A DNA stretch of 64,000 nt from contig NZ_JOCA01000015.1 in the NCBI RefSeq assembly GCF_000718785.1, forward strand, positions 62,001 through 126,000. Reading direction: 5' to 3'. The translations under genes and the position numbers were made by a program. This document shows, piece after piece, positions 44,070 to 52,796 of this stretch. How positions within the stretch are numbered: the stretch's first letter is position 1; every line of letters begins with the position of its first letter. Origin of the DNA: Streptomyces sp. NRRL WC-3626. Its GTDB lineage: Bacteria > Actinomycetota > Actinomycetes > Streptomycetales > Streptomycetaceae. Under the pieces are notes generated by a model. It did no database searches and had not been told where the DNA came from. It saw only the letters and a list, made by a program, of their open reading frames with translations.

Positions 44070-44657
44070 ATGACTTCACCGACCGGTGCCGCCGGGAGCG
44101 ACCTCCGCCTCTACCTCCAGTCCGCCCGTGACGCCCTGCTCTGGAAGCTCGACGGGCTGTCCGAGTACGACGTCCGGCGGCCGATGACGCCGACCGGGAC
44201 CAATCTGCTCGGGCTGGTGAAGCATGTGGCGGGTATCGAACTGGGGTATCTGGGCGACACCTTCGGCCGGCCGTCCGGTGAGGCGATGCCCTGGCTCGCG
44301 GACGCCACCGAGACCAACGGGGACATGTGGGCCACCGCCGAGGAGTCCCGGGACGACATCACCGGCCTGTACCGGCGGGCGTGGGCGCACGCGGACGCGA
44401 CGATCGAGGCGCTGCCGCTGGACACGACCGGCCGGGTGCCGTGGTGGCCGGACGGAAAGGACGAACTGACGCTGCACCACGCCGTGGTCCGGGTCGTCGC
44501 CGACACCCAGCGGCACGCCGGGCAGGCCGACGTCCTGCGCGAACTCATGGACGGCGCGGCGGGGATGAGCGAGACCGACACCAGCCTGCCGTCGCACGAT
44601 CCGGCGTGGTGGGCGGCCTACCGGGACCGGCTGGAGCGCGTCGCCCGGGAGGCGTGA
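44070..44657 (+). CDS. DinB superfamily protein (DUF664)
   Basis: A 195-aa four-helix-bundle protein. The three metal-binding His positions are visible: LLGLVKHVAGIE, LHHAVVRVVADTQRHAGQADVLREL. Family members are thiol-dependent transferases or mycothiol-dependent enzymes, which fits an mshA-containing organism. The substrate is unknown. Confidence 0.82.
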   Translation: MTSPTGAAGSDLRLYLQSARDALLWKLDGLSEYDVRRPMTPTGTNLLGLVKHVAGIELGYLGDTFGRPSGEAMPWLADATETNGDMWATAEESRDDITGLYRRAWAHADATIEALPLDTTGRVPWWPDGKDELTLHHAVVRVVADTQRHAGQADVLRELMDGAAGMSETDTSLPSHDPAWWAAYRDRLERVAREA

Positions 44658-44688
44658 CCGGCCCGCTCCAAGAACCGGCCGAGGCCCT

Positions 44689-45915
44689 TCATCCCGCCGC
44701 GCGAGCCCACTCCCCCAGCACCGGAACGCACTTCTCGGCGAAGTACTCGTAATCCTCCGCCGTGTTGTAGACGTGCGCGGACAGCCGTACGTAGCCCACG
44801 CCGCCGAAGCTGGTGAACGCCGTCTCCACGCCCAGTTCCGCGGGTGCCCGGTCACGCAGGGCGTCGGCGGCGAGGCGGGTGCCGGCCAGGCCGTCGGGCA
44901 GGCGCACCAGCCGCATGCCGGGGACGGGCATGCCGACGTCGACGGAGGCGTCCGTGCCGGTCAGTGCGGCGAGCGCGTCGCCCACGACCCGCGCACCGTA
45001 GGCGACCAGCTCGTCCATGTAGCGGCGGGCGGCCGCCCACCCCCAGGCCGCGTCGATGAAGTCGAGGGCCGCGGGTGCGGCCAGCGGGCCGGTCGCGTCG
45101 ACCGTGCCCTGCTGGTCGAAGCGTTCGGGGTACGGATCACCGGCGCCCCACGAGTCGATCAGCGGGTACAGCCCGTCCCGCAGCGGGCCGCGCGCCACCA
45201 GGGCCGCGGTACCGCGCGGGGCGCAGCCCCACTTGTGCAGATTGCCCGTCCAGAAGTCGCAGGCCAGCCCCTCGAGCGGCGCGGCGATCAGACCGGGCGC
45301 GTGCGCGCCGTCCACGAGCAGCGGGATGCCGCGCCGCCGCAGTTCCGCGCCGATCCGCCGCACCGGCAGCCGGCGGGCGGTCGCCGAGGTGATCTGGTCG
45401 AGGACGACGAGCCCGGTGTCCGCGCCGACCTCGGCCAGCACCGCCTCGTACGCCTCCTCCTCGCCGGCGTCCAGCGGCACCCCGGCCGTGCGCACCCGGC
45501 CGCCCCAGCGGCGGGCCAGCCGTTCGGCGCCCATCGTGACGGCGCCGTAGCCGTGGTCGGTGACGACGATCTCCCCGCCGCCCCGGCGCTCCAGGTTGGC
45601 GTACACGACGCTCGCGCCGGCGCTCGCGTTCGGCACCAGGGCGAGGTCACCGGCGTCGGTGCCGAGGAAGGCGGCGAGTTCGGCGCGGGCCGCCGCGAGC
45701 CGTCCCGGCAGTTCGGGGAACCACACCACCGGGGCGCTCTCCATCCGCTCCCGCGCCTCCCGCTGCCGCTCCTGGGCGGCCAGCGGTACGGCGCCGAAGG
45801 AGCCGTGGTTGAGATGGCGCAGCGCGGGGTCCAGCGTCCACGCCCGTGCGGCAGGCCGGCCGTCGGGCAGCAGCAGGGGGCGGGGCGGGACGGCGGTGAC
45901 CTCGGACTCGCTCAC
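44689..45915 (-). CDS. class V aminotransferase-fold PLP enzyme, isopenicillin N epimerase-like
   Basis: A 408-aa PLP enzyme. The cofactor Lys is in DFWTGNLHKWGCAP, the pyridine-binding Asp in LLVDGAHAPG, and the N-terminal HLNHGSFGAVP is typical of cefD-like proteins. No beta-lactam genes are nearby, so epimerase activity should not be assumed; cysteine desulfurase-like or unknown. GTG at 45915 with gggag chosen; ATGs at 45939 and 45951 are alternatives. Confidence 0.8.
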   Translation of the reverse strand: MSESEVTAVPPRPLLLPDGRPAARAWTLDPALRHLNHGSFGAVPLAAQERQREARERMESAPVVWFPELPGRLAAARAELAAFLGTDAGDLALVPNASAGASVVYANLERRGGGEIVVTDHGYGAVTMGAERLARRWGGRVRTAGVPLDAGEEEAYEAVLAEVGADTGLVVLDQITSATARRLPVRRIGAELRRRGIPLLVDGAHAPGLIAAPLEGLACDFWTGNLHKWGCAPRGTAALVARGPLRDGLYPLIDSWGAGDPYPERFDQQGTVDATGPLAAPAALDFIDAAWGWAAARRYMDELVAYGARVVGDALAALTGTDASVDVGMPVPGMRLVRLPDGLAGTRLAADALRDRAPAELGVETAFTSFGGVGYVRLSAHVYNTAEDYEYFAEKCVPVLGEWARAAG

Positions 45916-46090
45916 ATGACTCCCATCCGCGAGGAACATCGGGGCACCCATTCGACACCACCCGCCCGGCCGCCCCGCTTCCGGGGCACAGGTCACAGCC
46001 GTACGCACAAAAAAGTGCGTACTTGGCAGTGCGGCCGCGTGCGGCGAACCTGGACGCGGGGACAGGGAGGGAGCGGAGACGACCCGGCCG

Positions 46091-46435
46091 TCAGGAGGCC
46101 GGGGCCCCGGTGAGCCGGGACAGGCGGCGGTGGCCCCAGTCGGACAGCGGTCCGAGCGCCTCGGCGAGCTCACGGCCGAACGCGGTCAGGGAGTAGACCG
46201 TCTTCGGCGGCAGCACGTCGTACACCTCCCGGTGCACGAGTCCGTCCGCCTCCATCTCCCGCAGCGCCTGCGTCAGCACCTTCTCGGTGAGGCCGGGCAC
46301 CTGCCGGCGCAGCGCGGCCGGCCGGTGCGGCCCGGACTCCAGCAGCCACAGCAGCGTGGTCTTCCACTTGCCCTCGATCACGGCGATCGCGGCGGTCACC
46401 CCGCAGACGTCCGGATCGTGGCGCCGGTGCACCAT
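46091..46435 (-). CDS. HxlR-family regulator
   Basis: A 114-aa winged-helix protein: Cys near the N-terminus (DVCGVTAAIAVIEGKWKTTLLWLL), recognition region LTEKVLTQALREMEADGLV, wing PPKTVYSLT. The Cys12 could serve redox sensing as in HypR/YodB. Divergent from the imine-reductase-like gene 50 bp away, its likely target. Confidence 0.87.
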   Translation of the reverse strand: MVHRRHDPDVCGVTAAIAVIEGKWKTTLLWLLESGPHRPAALRRQVPGLTEKVLTQALREMEADGLVHREVYDVLPPKTVYSLTAFGRELAEALGPLSDWGHRRLSRLTGAPAS

Positions 46436-46460
46436 GCCATGCCCCTTTCCCGATCAATTG

Positions 46461-46475
46461 CCTTGAATATTAAGG
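46461..46475. promoter_or_regulatory. candidate HxlR operator
   Basis: CCTTGAATATTAAGG, an AT-rich near-palindrome in the 50-bp divergent gap, 10 bp upstream of the imine-reductase-like ATG. Confidence 0.5.
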
Positions 46476-46485
46476 GAGTCACACC

Positions 46486-47373
46486 ATGACCGAACATCCG
46501 CGGCAGCCGTCCGTCACCGTCCTCGGGCTCGGCCCGATGGGCCGGGCGCTGGCCGGCGCCTTCCTGGACGCGGGCGTGCGCACCACCGTCTGGAACCGCA
46601 CGCCCGGCCGGGACGCCGAGCTGAGCGCCCGGGGCGCGGTCCCGGCGCCGTCGCCGCAGGAGGCGGTCGCCGCCTCCTCGCTCACCGTCGTCTGCGTGGT
46701 GAACTACGACGCCTCGGACGCCGTCCTGCGCGGGGACGCCGTCGCCGCCGCGCTCAAGGGCCGTACGGTGGTGAATCTGAGCGCCGACGTCCCCGGCCGG
46801 GCCCGCGACACCGCCGACTGGGCCGCCGGGCACGGCATCCGCTACCTGGACGGCGCGATCATGACCCCGACCCCGTCCATCGGTACGGACGACGCGGTCC
46901 TCCTCCTCAGCGGCCCCGAGGAGCTGTACCGGGAGCACCGGCCCGTCCTCGCGGCGCTCGGCGGCACCCACACCCATCTCGGGGAGGACATCGGCCGGGC
47001 GGCGGCCTACGACATCGCGCTGCTCGACGTCTTCTGGACGGCGATGGCCGGCTACACGCACGCCCTCGCCCTGGCCCGCGCGGAGGGCGTCGCCGCGACG
47101 GAACTCGCCCCCTTCGCCCAGGGGATCGCCGCGATCCTGCCGCCGCTGTTCACCGAGTTCGCGGCCGACGCCGATGCGGGCACGTACTCGGGCGAGCTGA
47201 ACCCGGTCACCTCGGCCGCTTCGACGATGGCCCACGTCGTCCACGCCGCCGAGTCCCACGGCATCGACGCGGGCGTGATGCGCGTGATCGAGGGCCAGGC
47301 CCGCCGGGTCATCGCCCTCGGCCACGGCGCGGACGGCTTCACCCGCGTCACCGAACTCCTGGCGGGCCGCTGA
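46486..47373 (+). CDS. NAD(P)-binding imine reductase / beta-hydroxyacid dehydrogenase-like protein
   Basis: A 295-aa Rossmann protein (VTVLGLGPMGRALAGAF, NRTPGRD for NADP). The C-terminal helical domain has AAYDIALLDVFWTAMAGYTHALALA, the pattern of imine reductases, where the Asp or Tyr in that helix is the proton donor. It would reduce cyclic imines with NADPH. Probably repressed or activated by the divergent HxlR regulator. Confidence 0.83.
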   Translation: MTEHPRQPSVTVLGLGPMGRALAGAFLDAGVRTTVWNRTPGRDAELSARGAVPAPSPQEAVAASSLTVVCVVNYDASDAVLRGDAVAAALKGRTVVNLSADVPGRARDTADWAAGHGIRYLDGAIMTPTPSIGTDDAVLLLSGPEELYREHRPVLAALGGTHTHLGEDIGRAAAYDIALLDVFWTAMAGYTHALALARAEGVAATELAPFAQGIAAILPPLFTEFAADADAGTYSGELNPVTSAASTMAHVVHAAESHGIDAGVMRVIEGQARRVIALGHGADGFTRVTELLAGR

Positions 47374-47391
47374 CGAAGCACCACGGCGCGC

Positions 47392-49554
47392 TCACACCAG
47401 GGCGCGGGCGAGGTACGGGTTCGCCGTGGAGCGCAGGGGGAGGCCGAGGGAGCCGATGGCGACGGCCAGGGTCACGGCGTAGGAGTCCACCGCCCGCTTG
47501 ACGTTGGGCGCGTCCAGGCTCTCGCCGTTGACGATGCGGTCGAGGTCGATGTACGCCGAGCGGACGATCTCCAGGCGGCGGTACACCTGCCAGTCCTTGT
47601 GCCAGTCCCGGGTGTACGCGGCCGGCAGCCGGTCCTCCCAGCGGCGGAACATCCGGTCCCGGATCTCCGGCCGGGTCGGGGTGAGGTGCATATGGCGGAC
47701 CAGGTCGTGGAGGGGGTCGCCGATCAGGGCCATCTCCCAGTCGATGATGGTCAGCGCGTAGGAGCCGCCCCGGCGCACCAGGTTCCAGGGGTTGAGGTCG
47801 CCGTGCAGCAGGGACGGCTCGCGGTGGCTCACCTCGAACCGGGAGAGGATCTGGTCCAGGCGGCCCGCGTCCGGCAGCCCCAGCTGCCGGGCCAGCTGCT
47901 GCGACTTCTTGGGCAGCTCCCCGACCAGCAGTACGAGCTGGTCCTTCAGCCGGCGGTGGAAGCCGCGCTCCCCCGCCAGTGGGTCGAGGGGGTGGTAGTT
48001 CACCCCGGTCAGCGCGCAGAGCTGGTCGACGAGGCTGTCGGCCTCGTGCGGCAGCAGGCCGTTCACCGGATGGTTCGGCGAGTGGGCGATGTCGTGCGGG
48101 CCCACATAGGTGTGGACGGCGAAACGGTCGTTGGGGTAGCTCTCGCCCAGCGCCAGGGCGCGCGGTGCCGCGACCTCGACGGGTGTGCGCTCGATGGCGC
48201 GGAGCACGGCGTGCTCGCTGAGGAAGCTGCGCTCGCGCCGCCGGACGCCGGGCAGCCTGCGCCGTACGACGACGGGCCCCGCGTGGCCCGGGACCCGGAC
48301 CACGGTGTTGAGGTGCGCGGTGCCCTTGAACACCCGGTTCGCCGGGGCGGCGCCCTCCACCGCGAGGGCGTCCAGGACGGCGGACTCGGGGAAGTCGCCG
48401 GGCAGCGGCAGCCGCCGGTCCTGCTGCCAGCCGAAGGCCTGGTCGCGGTCGGGGCCGTCGTGATCGCGGCCCCGGCGGGACGCCAGCCAGCGGAACAGGG
48501 CCCGTTCGATCTCCCGCGCACCGGGCACGTTCCTGAGCCGCAGCGGCAGCGCGGCGGCCTCCAGCGCCCGTCGCACCTCCGCCGTCGCCTCGTCGAGGTT
48601 CTTCTGGCTGAACGCGTGCTCCAGGGACTGCGCCGCCCGCATCACGTCCGGGAAGACCGACTGGGCGCGCTCGAAGGCCAGGTAGTGCCGCAGGTCCTTC
48701 GCCAGTCCGCTGACCGCGGCGGGACGGATACCCCGCATGGCCTCCTCCCAGGCGTCGATCACCTCGGGCCACTGATGGGCCGGGTATCTCATGCGCACCA
48801 GGTGGGTCGCCAGGTCGTGCAGCGGGTCGCCGTAGGTCGCCAGCTCCCAGTCGACGCAGATCAGCGGCGGAGTACCGCCGTAGGAGACGATCACGTTGTC
48901 GCGGTGCAGGTCCGCGTGGAGCAGGCTGTACGGCCGCCTGGTCATGGCGGGCACCCGTTCGGCCAGCCGGACCAGGGCGTCCTCCGGGATGCCCAGCGCG
49001 GCGAACAGCCCGCCGAAGACGGCCCAGTTGGGCTGGCGGACCTGCCGGTCGGCCAGATGCGCCAGTGTCCGCAGGAAGCCCTGGCTGTCGGTGTCGTTGA
49101 AGGGCCAGCCGCGCGGCAGGGGAGGCAGGGCGCTGCGCCGCACATCGGCCATCTGCGCGAGCAGTCCGGCCAGTGCCCTGATGAGCAGCGTGTCCACGGG
49201 CTTTCCGTTGCCGCAGACGCTGGACAGCGGTACGCCCTCCACATAGCTGTGGAGGGCGAAGCCGTCGCCTTTGGCCAGGCACTGCGGCACATGGGGGAGG
49301 ACCCCTCTGACCGCGCCGAGGATCTCGTCCTCGTTCTCCCAGGTCCTGATCACCACCGGCAGCGCCTCGGCCCGGCGGATGCGTACCGTCACGGAGGTCC
49401 CCGCCTCACGTCCCAGCAGCCGGGCCACCGGCTCGGTCAGCGGTAGTACGTAGTTCTGGTTGTGGTGGCCGCTGTTGGCCGTCCCGTTCCGGGTGGCCTG
49501 TTCCATGAAGTCCTGGAGCCGGGCGCGGAACGCGGGGAGGGGTGGTGCGCCCAC
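47392..49554 (-). CDS. tandem APH/choline-kinase-like protein with two intact kinase domains
   Basis: A 720-aa protein containing two complete aminoglycoside-phosphotransferase-type kinase domains. Domain 1 (about residues 30-330) has H213-x-D215-x4-N220 (LLHADLHRDN) and Asp235 (VDWE). Domain 2 (about 410-700) has H584-x-D586-x4-N591 (LLHGDLNPWN) and Asp605 (IDWE). Normal family members have one domain of ~300 aa. Both keep catalytic residues, so two substrates or a two-step reaction are possible. GTG start at 49554 with ggag 8 nt upstream. It lies 210 bp downstream of GntR regulator 1. Confidence 0.82.
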   Translation of the reverse strand: MGAPPLPAFRARLQDFMEQATRNGTANSGHHNQNYVLPLTEPVARLLGREAGTSVTVRIRRAEALPVVIRTWENEDEILGAVRGVLPHVPQCLAKGDGFALHSYVEGVPLSSVCGNGKPVDTLLIRALAGLLAQMADVRRSALPPLPRGWPFNDTDSQGFLRTLAHLADRQVRQPNWAVFGGLFAALGIPEDALVRLAERVPAMTRRPYSLLHADLHRDNVIVSYGGTPPLICVDWELATYGDPLHDLATHLVRMRYPAHQWPEVIDAWEEAMRGIRPAAVSGLAKDLRHYLAFERAQSVFPDVMRAAQSLEHAFSQKNLDEATAEVRRALEAAALPLRLRNVPGAREIERALFRWLASRRGRDHDGPDRDQAFGWQQDRRLPLPGDFPESAVLDALAVEGAAPANRVFKGTAHLNTVVRVPGHAGPVVVRRRLPGVRRRERSFLSEHAVLRAIERTPVEVAAPRALALGESYPNDRFAVHTYVGPHDIAHSPNHPVNGLLPHEADSLVDQLCALTGVNYHPLDPLAGERGFHRRLKDQLVLLVGELPKKSQQLARQLGLPDAGRLDQILSRFEVSHREPSLLHGDLNPWNLVRRGGSYALTIIDWEMALIGDPLHDLVRHMHLTPTRPEIRDRMFRRWEDRLPAAYTRDWHKDWQVYRRLEIVRSAYIDLDRIVNGESLDAPNVKRAVDSYAVTLAVAIGSLGLPLRSTANPYLARALV

Positions 49555-49763
49555 GGGCCGCTCCGGGAGGTACGAGGGGAGTCACGACTGACGGTACGCA
49601 TACGGCCTCCTGCCCCGCACACGGAGCACCCCCTGCCGGTCCGGAGGTGGTGTCGCCTGTCTGCGGGAGGCCGCCGGGGCCGTTCGGGTCGGCTGTTGTG
49701 TCCCTTGGTACGAACGGGGGCGAGCGCTTGCTCAGTCGGTGCGCGAATGCTACAGCACGCGGT

Positions 49764-50639
49764 TCACGCGGAGAGCAGATCCCAGACCGAGTCGAACCAC
49801 TGCCGCATGCTGTCCACGAAGACGGAGCCGGGAGCGGCCGGGTCGTCCGTCTTCTCGTGGTGGGTGAGGGTCGCCCCGAGGCCCAGGACGTCCAGGGCCG
49901 TGATCACCTCGTCCGCGTTCAGCTTGAGCGGCCGCTCGATGATCTCGTACATGCCGTGCAGGACCTCGACGGTGTTGAAGAGGTAGAGCTTGAAGGTGGG
50001 GGTGAGGGGGGTGTGCCGGATCCGGACGTCGACCGAGGGCACGAGACCCTCCGTCTGCAGGTCCCTCAGCGCCCCCAGCAGTGAGGTGGTGTGCCACTCG
50101 GTGATGGTGCGCAGCCGGTCGCGCATACGGGTGTCGTCCGGGTCGTCCTTGACCCGGGGGTAGGGCAGCGGCAGCGTCGAGTCGGGCAGGAGCATGCGGA
50201 GCGTGATGCGCTGGGGTGCGATGAAGCCGCCGCGGATGCGCTCCGCCTGCAGCCGGATGTGCATGTCGAGGGACTCGGACGTCAGCGTGTAGACGTCCAG
50301 GCTGACTTCGGGCTGCTCGAAGGCCTCGCTGATGAACGGGGCCAGGGTCACCGCGCCGCGCAGCCTCGTGGCCTTGGCCGCCGAGGACTGTATGCGCTGG
50401 GTCTTGACCACGCGGGAGCCGCTGCCCTGCCGCGACTCGATCCAGCCCTCGTCGGCCAGTTCCCGCAGGGCCCGCTGCACGGTGTCGCGGGAGACGCCCA
50501 GTTCCTCGGCCAGATCGCGCTGCGACGGCAGGAAGGAGCGCAGCGGATACGTGCCTCCCGCCATCCGGCCGCGCAGTTCGTCCGCGACCCGCTCGAACTC
50601 CCTGCCACCGCCGCCTTCGCCGGTCTGCTGTCCGTTCAT
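49764..50639 (-). CDS. GntR-type regulator 1 of a triplicated module
   Basis: A 291-aa regulator. GntR winged helix at the N-terminus (FERVADELRGRMAGGTYPLRSFLPSQRDLAEELGVSRDTVQRALRELADEGWI). The C-terminal ~200 aa are not a usual FCD or UTRA domain. They end with LTPTFKLYLFN and FVDSMRQWFDSVWDLL, a pattern shared with regulators 2 and 3 and reminiscent of non-catalytic phospholipase D-like sensor domains. Divergent from the 60-aa membrane protein at 50814. ATG at 50639 chosen; a TTG at 50687 is possible. Confidence 0.8.
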   Translation of the reverse strand: MNGQQTGEGGGGREFERVADELRGRMAGGTYPLRSFLPSQRDLAEELGVSRDTVQRALRELADEGWIESRQGSGSRVVKTQRIQSSAAKATRLRGAVTLAPFISEAFEQPEVSLDVYTLTSESLDMHIRLQAERIRGGFIAPQRITLRMLLPDSTLPLPYPRVKDDPDDTRMRDRLRTITEWHTTSLLGALRDLQTEGLVPSVDVRIRHTPLTPTFKLYLFNTVEVLHGMYEIIERPLKLNADEVITALDVLGLGATLTHHEKTDDPAAPGSVFVDSMRQWFDSVWDLLSA

Positions 50640-50813
50640 GCGCGGACCGTACCGCTTCCGGTCCGGCGGCAAACCAATATGCACCAACTGGACGGCACCA
50701 TTGGACGGTTGGTTAAGGGATCAACCTCGCCGGGAAGACCCCAGTCAGCACAACCAGTCCAATTGGACGGGAAGTTGAGACTTCTCTGAAAGTGGAAGGG
50801 AGATGGTCGGATC
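50640..50813. promoter_or_regulatory. operator region of module 1
   Basis: Three copies of TGGACGG lie at 50689, 50702 and 50764 (the last two as TTGGACGG). The last is part of a perfect 12-bp palindrome, GTCCAATTGGAC (50757-50768). GGTTGGTTAAGG at 50707 recalls the GTTGG half-sites of modules 2 and 3. Confidence 0.55.
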
Positions 50814-50996
50814 ATGCCCCTGTTCCACATGCTCATGGGACTCGGCGAGCTGTCCCTGGGCCTGCTCGCCCAGACGAGACTGGGCCCCCTCGGTGTGGCA
50901 CTCCTGTTCTTCCTCGGCGTGTGGATACGGGCACGCCGGGACGGCCCGGCCGTCGGGGCGGCGGTGGTGCTCACCGTGCTGATGATCCAGGCCTGA
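50814..50996 (+). CDS. 60-aa small membrane protein of module 1
   Basis: ATG at 50814 with ggaaggga upstream. Layout: N-terminal amphipathic/hydrophobic stretch (HMLMGLGELSLGLLA), hydrophobic helix LGPLGVALLFFLGVWI, basic loop RARRDGP, then a second helix AVGAAVVLTVLMIQA. The same order, helix-(R/K)AR-loop-helix, occurs in the proteins at 52797 and 54097. Too small for an enzyme; a peptide that acts in the membrane. Stops 2 bp before the HAD gene end. Confidence 0.72.
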   Translation: MPLFHMLMGLGELSLGLLAQTRLGPLGVALLFFLGVWIRARRDGPAVGAAVVLTVLMIQA

Positions 50997-50998
50997 GG

Positions 50999-51754
50999 TC
51001 AGTGCCGGACCAGGCGCAGGACCGGTTCCAGGGAGTCCACGACCGTTTCGGCGCCCGCGTCGTACAGCAGCTTGCCCTTGCGCTCGTTGCGCGCGTAGCC
51101 GAGGAACGGGACGCCGGCCGCCTGCGCGGCGAGCAGGTCCGTCGGGGCGTCGCCGATCATCAGGGCGTTCCCGGGGGCGGCACCGATGGCGTTGAGGGCC
51201 CGGTTGATGCAGTGGGGGTCGGGTTTGAGGTGGTTCAGCTCCTGTGTGCGCCCGTACACATGGGGGGCGAAGCAGGCGCCGAGGCCGCGGGAGGCGAGGT
51301 ACTCGCGCACGACCCGGGGGGAGTTGTTGGTGGTGATGGCCAGCCGGGTGCCCACCGCGGCCCAGGTGCGGATCAGCGGATCGGCGTAGGGGGTGGGCAT
51401 CGCCGAGACGGTGGCACGCGATTCCTCCTGGGTGAGCCGCTCCTCCAGCTCCGCGACCAGGTCGCTGCCGGGGTGCCGCCGGTCGACGGCGCGCAGGACC
51501 ACGTGCGGGTCCAGCAACTCGCGTTCGTCCTCCGTCAGCAGGCCGTGCAGGCCCCGGCTCTCCAGCCAGGTCGCCAGGTCGTTCGCCACCCGCTCCGCGG
51601 AATGGCCCGCGAACAGCCGGCAGATGGGGCCGTCGAAGTCCCACAGCACGACACGGGCGTCCTCGATCAGCCGCCGCAGCTCGTTCGGTTCCTCGTCGGT
51701 TCCGGTCCGCTTCCCGCCTGTCACCGCATCCGTCTGTTTCGTCTCAGGAGTCAC
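50999..51754 (-). CDS. HAD-superfamily phosphatase
   Basis: A 251-aa HAD hydrolase: motif I WDFDGPICRLF (D-x-D nucleophile), motif II TTNNSPR, Lys in LKPDP, motif IV GDAPTDLLAA. Resembles phosphoglycolate phosphatase/beta-phosphoglucomutase members. The GTG start shares a base with the TAG stop of regulator 2 (TAGTG at 51756-51752), so translation is coupled. A phosphatase close to a double kinase suggests a common phosphorylated metabolite, but that is inference. Confidence 0.82.
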   Translation of the reverse strand: MTPETKQTDAVTGGKRTGTDEEPNELRRLIEDARVVLWDFDGPICRLFAGHSAERVANDLATWLESRGLHGLLTEDERELLDPHVVLRAVDRRHPGSDLVAELEERLTQEESRATVSAMPTPYADPLIRTWAAVGTRLAITTNNSPRVVREYLASRGLGACFAPHVYGRTQELNHLKPDPHCINRALNAIGAAPGNALMIGDAPTDLLAAQAAGVPFLGYARNERKGKLLYDAGAETVVDSLEPVLRLVRH

Positions 51755-52632
51755 TAGGAGAGTGTCAGGTCCGACGTGATGGTTTCCCAGAGGGCGTCGA
51801 ACCACTTCTGGGATTCCTCCACGAACGCCTGCTCCCGCCGGCCGTCCCGCTTGACGAAGGAGAACAGGAGGGACTGGGAGCCCAGGGCGTCGTACATCTC
51901 CAGGGTCTGGCTCTCCCACTCCTCCTCGCGCCGGGTCAGCATGTAGTAGCCGATCAGCGCCTCCTCGCCGTTGAGCAGGTACAGCTTCACCGGCGGGGTG
52001 AAGGGAAGCGCCCGGAAGGAGACGCGTACGTCGATGCCGTGGGTGGCGCGCAGCGCGAGCAGGTTGTGGCGCAGCACCCGGGCCTGGGCGTTGCGCATGG
52101 ACAGCCAGCGCTCGTGGACGGGGTCGCCGTCCTTGTTCTCCCGGCCGTCGACCGGGACCGGGAAGGCCAGGTTGATCTCCCGGGACGGCAGCAGGAGGCG
52201 GACGTCGACCGACTCGGGGCGGATACGGCCCTCGTGGATGTGCCGGACGGGTTCGCTCAGTGCCAGCATCAGGCTCTCGGCGGTCAGGCAGACCGCGTCG
52301 ACGCGCACGTGGGCCGGGGCGAACGCCTCCGTGAGGCGTGGCGCGAGGCCCACCATCGTCGGCTGGGGCTCCTCCCGGGCGGGGGGCGGCGCGGCGATCC
52401 GGGGCGGGCTGCCCTTGCCGTGATTGCTGAGCAGGCCGTCCTCGCGGAGGGCGTGCAGGGCCTGGCGAACGGTGCCGCGCTCCACGCCGAACTCCTCGGC
52501 CAGCTCCGCCTGGGTGGGCAGCCGGTCGCCCGCCTTGAGCTCGCCGGTCCGGATGCGTTCCCGCAGGGTGTCGGCGATCTCCTGGGGAGAGACTCTGCTG
52601 CTGCCGTTCACTGCCACGTTCTCCTGGGTCAC
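51754..52632 (-). CDS. GntR-type regulator 2 of the triplicated module
   Basis: A 292-aa regulator, closely similar to regulator 3 over its whole length. HTH: ADTLRERIRTGELKAGDRLPTQAELAEEFGVERGTVRQAL. C-terminal hallmark: RVLRHNLLALRATHGIDVRV, FTPPVKLYLLNG, LEMYDALG and WFDALWETI. GTG at 52632 chosen because a TAGCTT box ends six bases upstream, the same arrangement as in regulator 3, implying a leaderless mRNA. GTGs at 52617 and 52611, after AGGAG, are alternatives. Coupled to the HAD phosphatase. Confidence 0.82.
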   Translation of the reverse strand: MTQENVAVNGSSRVSPQEIADTLRERIRTGELKAGDRLPTQAELAEEFGVERGTVRQALHALREDGLLSNHGKGSPPRIAAPPPAREEPQPTMVGLAPRLTEAFAPAHVRVDAVCLTAESLMLALSEPVRHIHEGRIRPESVDVRLLLPSREINLAFPVPVDGRENKDGDPVHERWLSMRNAQARVLRHNLLALRATHGIDVRVSFRALPFTPPVKLYLLNGEEALIGYYMLTRREEEWESQTLEMYDALGSQSLLFSFVKRDGRREQAFVEESQKWFDALWETITSDLTLS

Positions 52633-52696
52633 GACCAAAAGCTACAACTTTGATCCATCTGGCGGGAGTTGTTTGAAAGTTGTTTGTAAGTACTGG

Positions 52697-52735
52697 CCAA
52701 GTGGGGACAACTTAGAGACAGTTGGTTACCAACTC
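52697..52735. promoter_or_regulatory. conserved 39-bp operator block, module 2
   Basis: 31 of 39 positions are identical to the block at 53980-54018. It contains the dyad AGTTGG-TTA-CCAACT (52720-52734) and an upstream CCAAGTGG half-site. It lies between regulator 2 and its divergent membrane-protein gene, 62 bp before that ATG. Confidence 0.8.
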
Positions 52736-52796
52736 CAGCAAGTTGGTCGGCCGATGGTTCCGCCGCCCCGCCGCATGCCCGAAGGAGGAACGCCCC

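Noticed and set aside
44689..45915. Beta-lactam cluster suggested by the isopenicillin N epimerase-like enzyme
   Set aside because: No ACV synthetase, IPNS, or other pathway genes flank it; the fold is widely used for other reactions.
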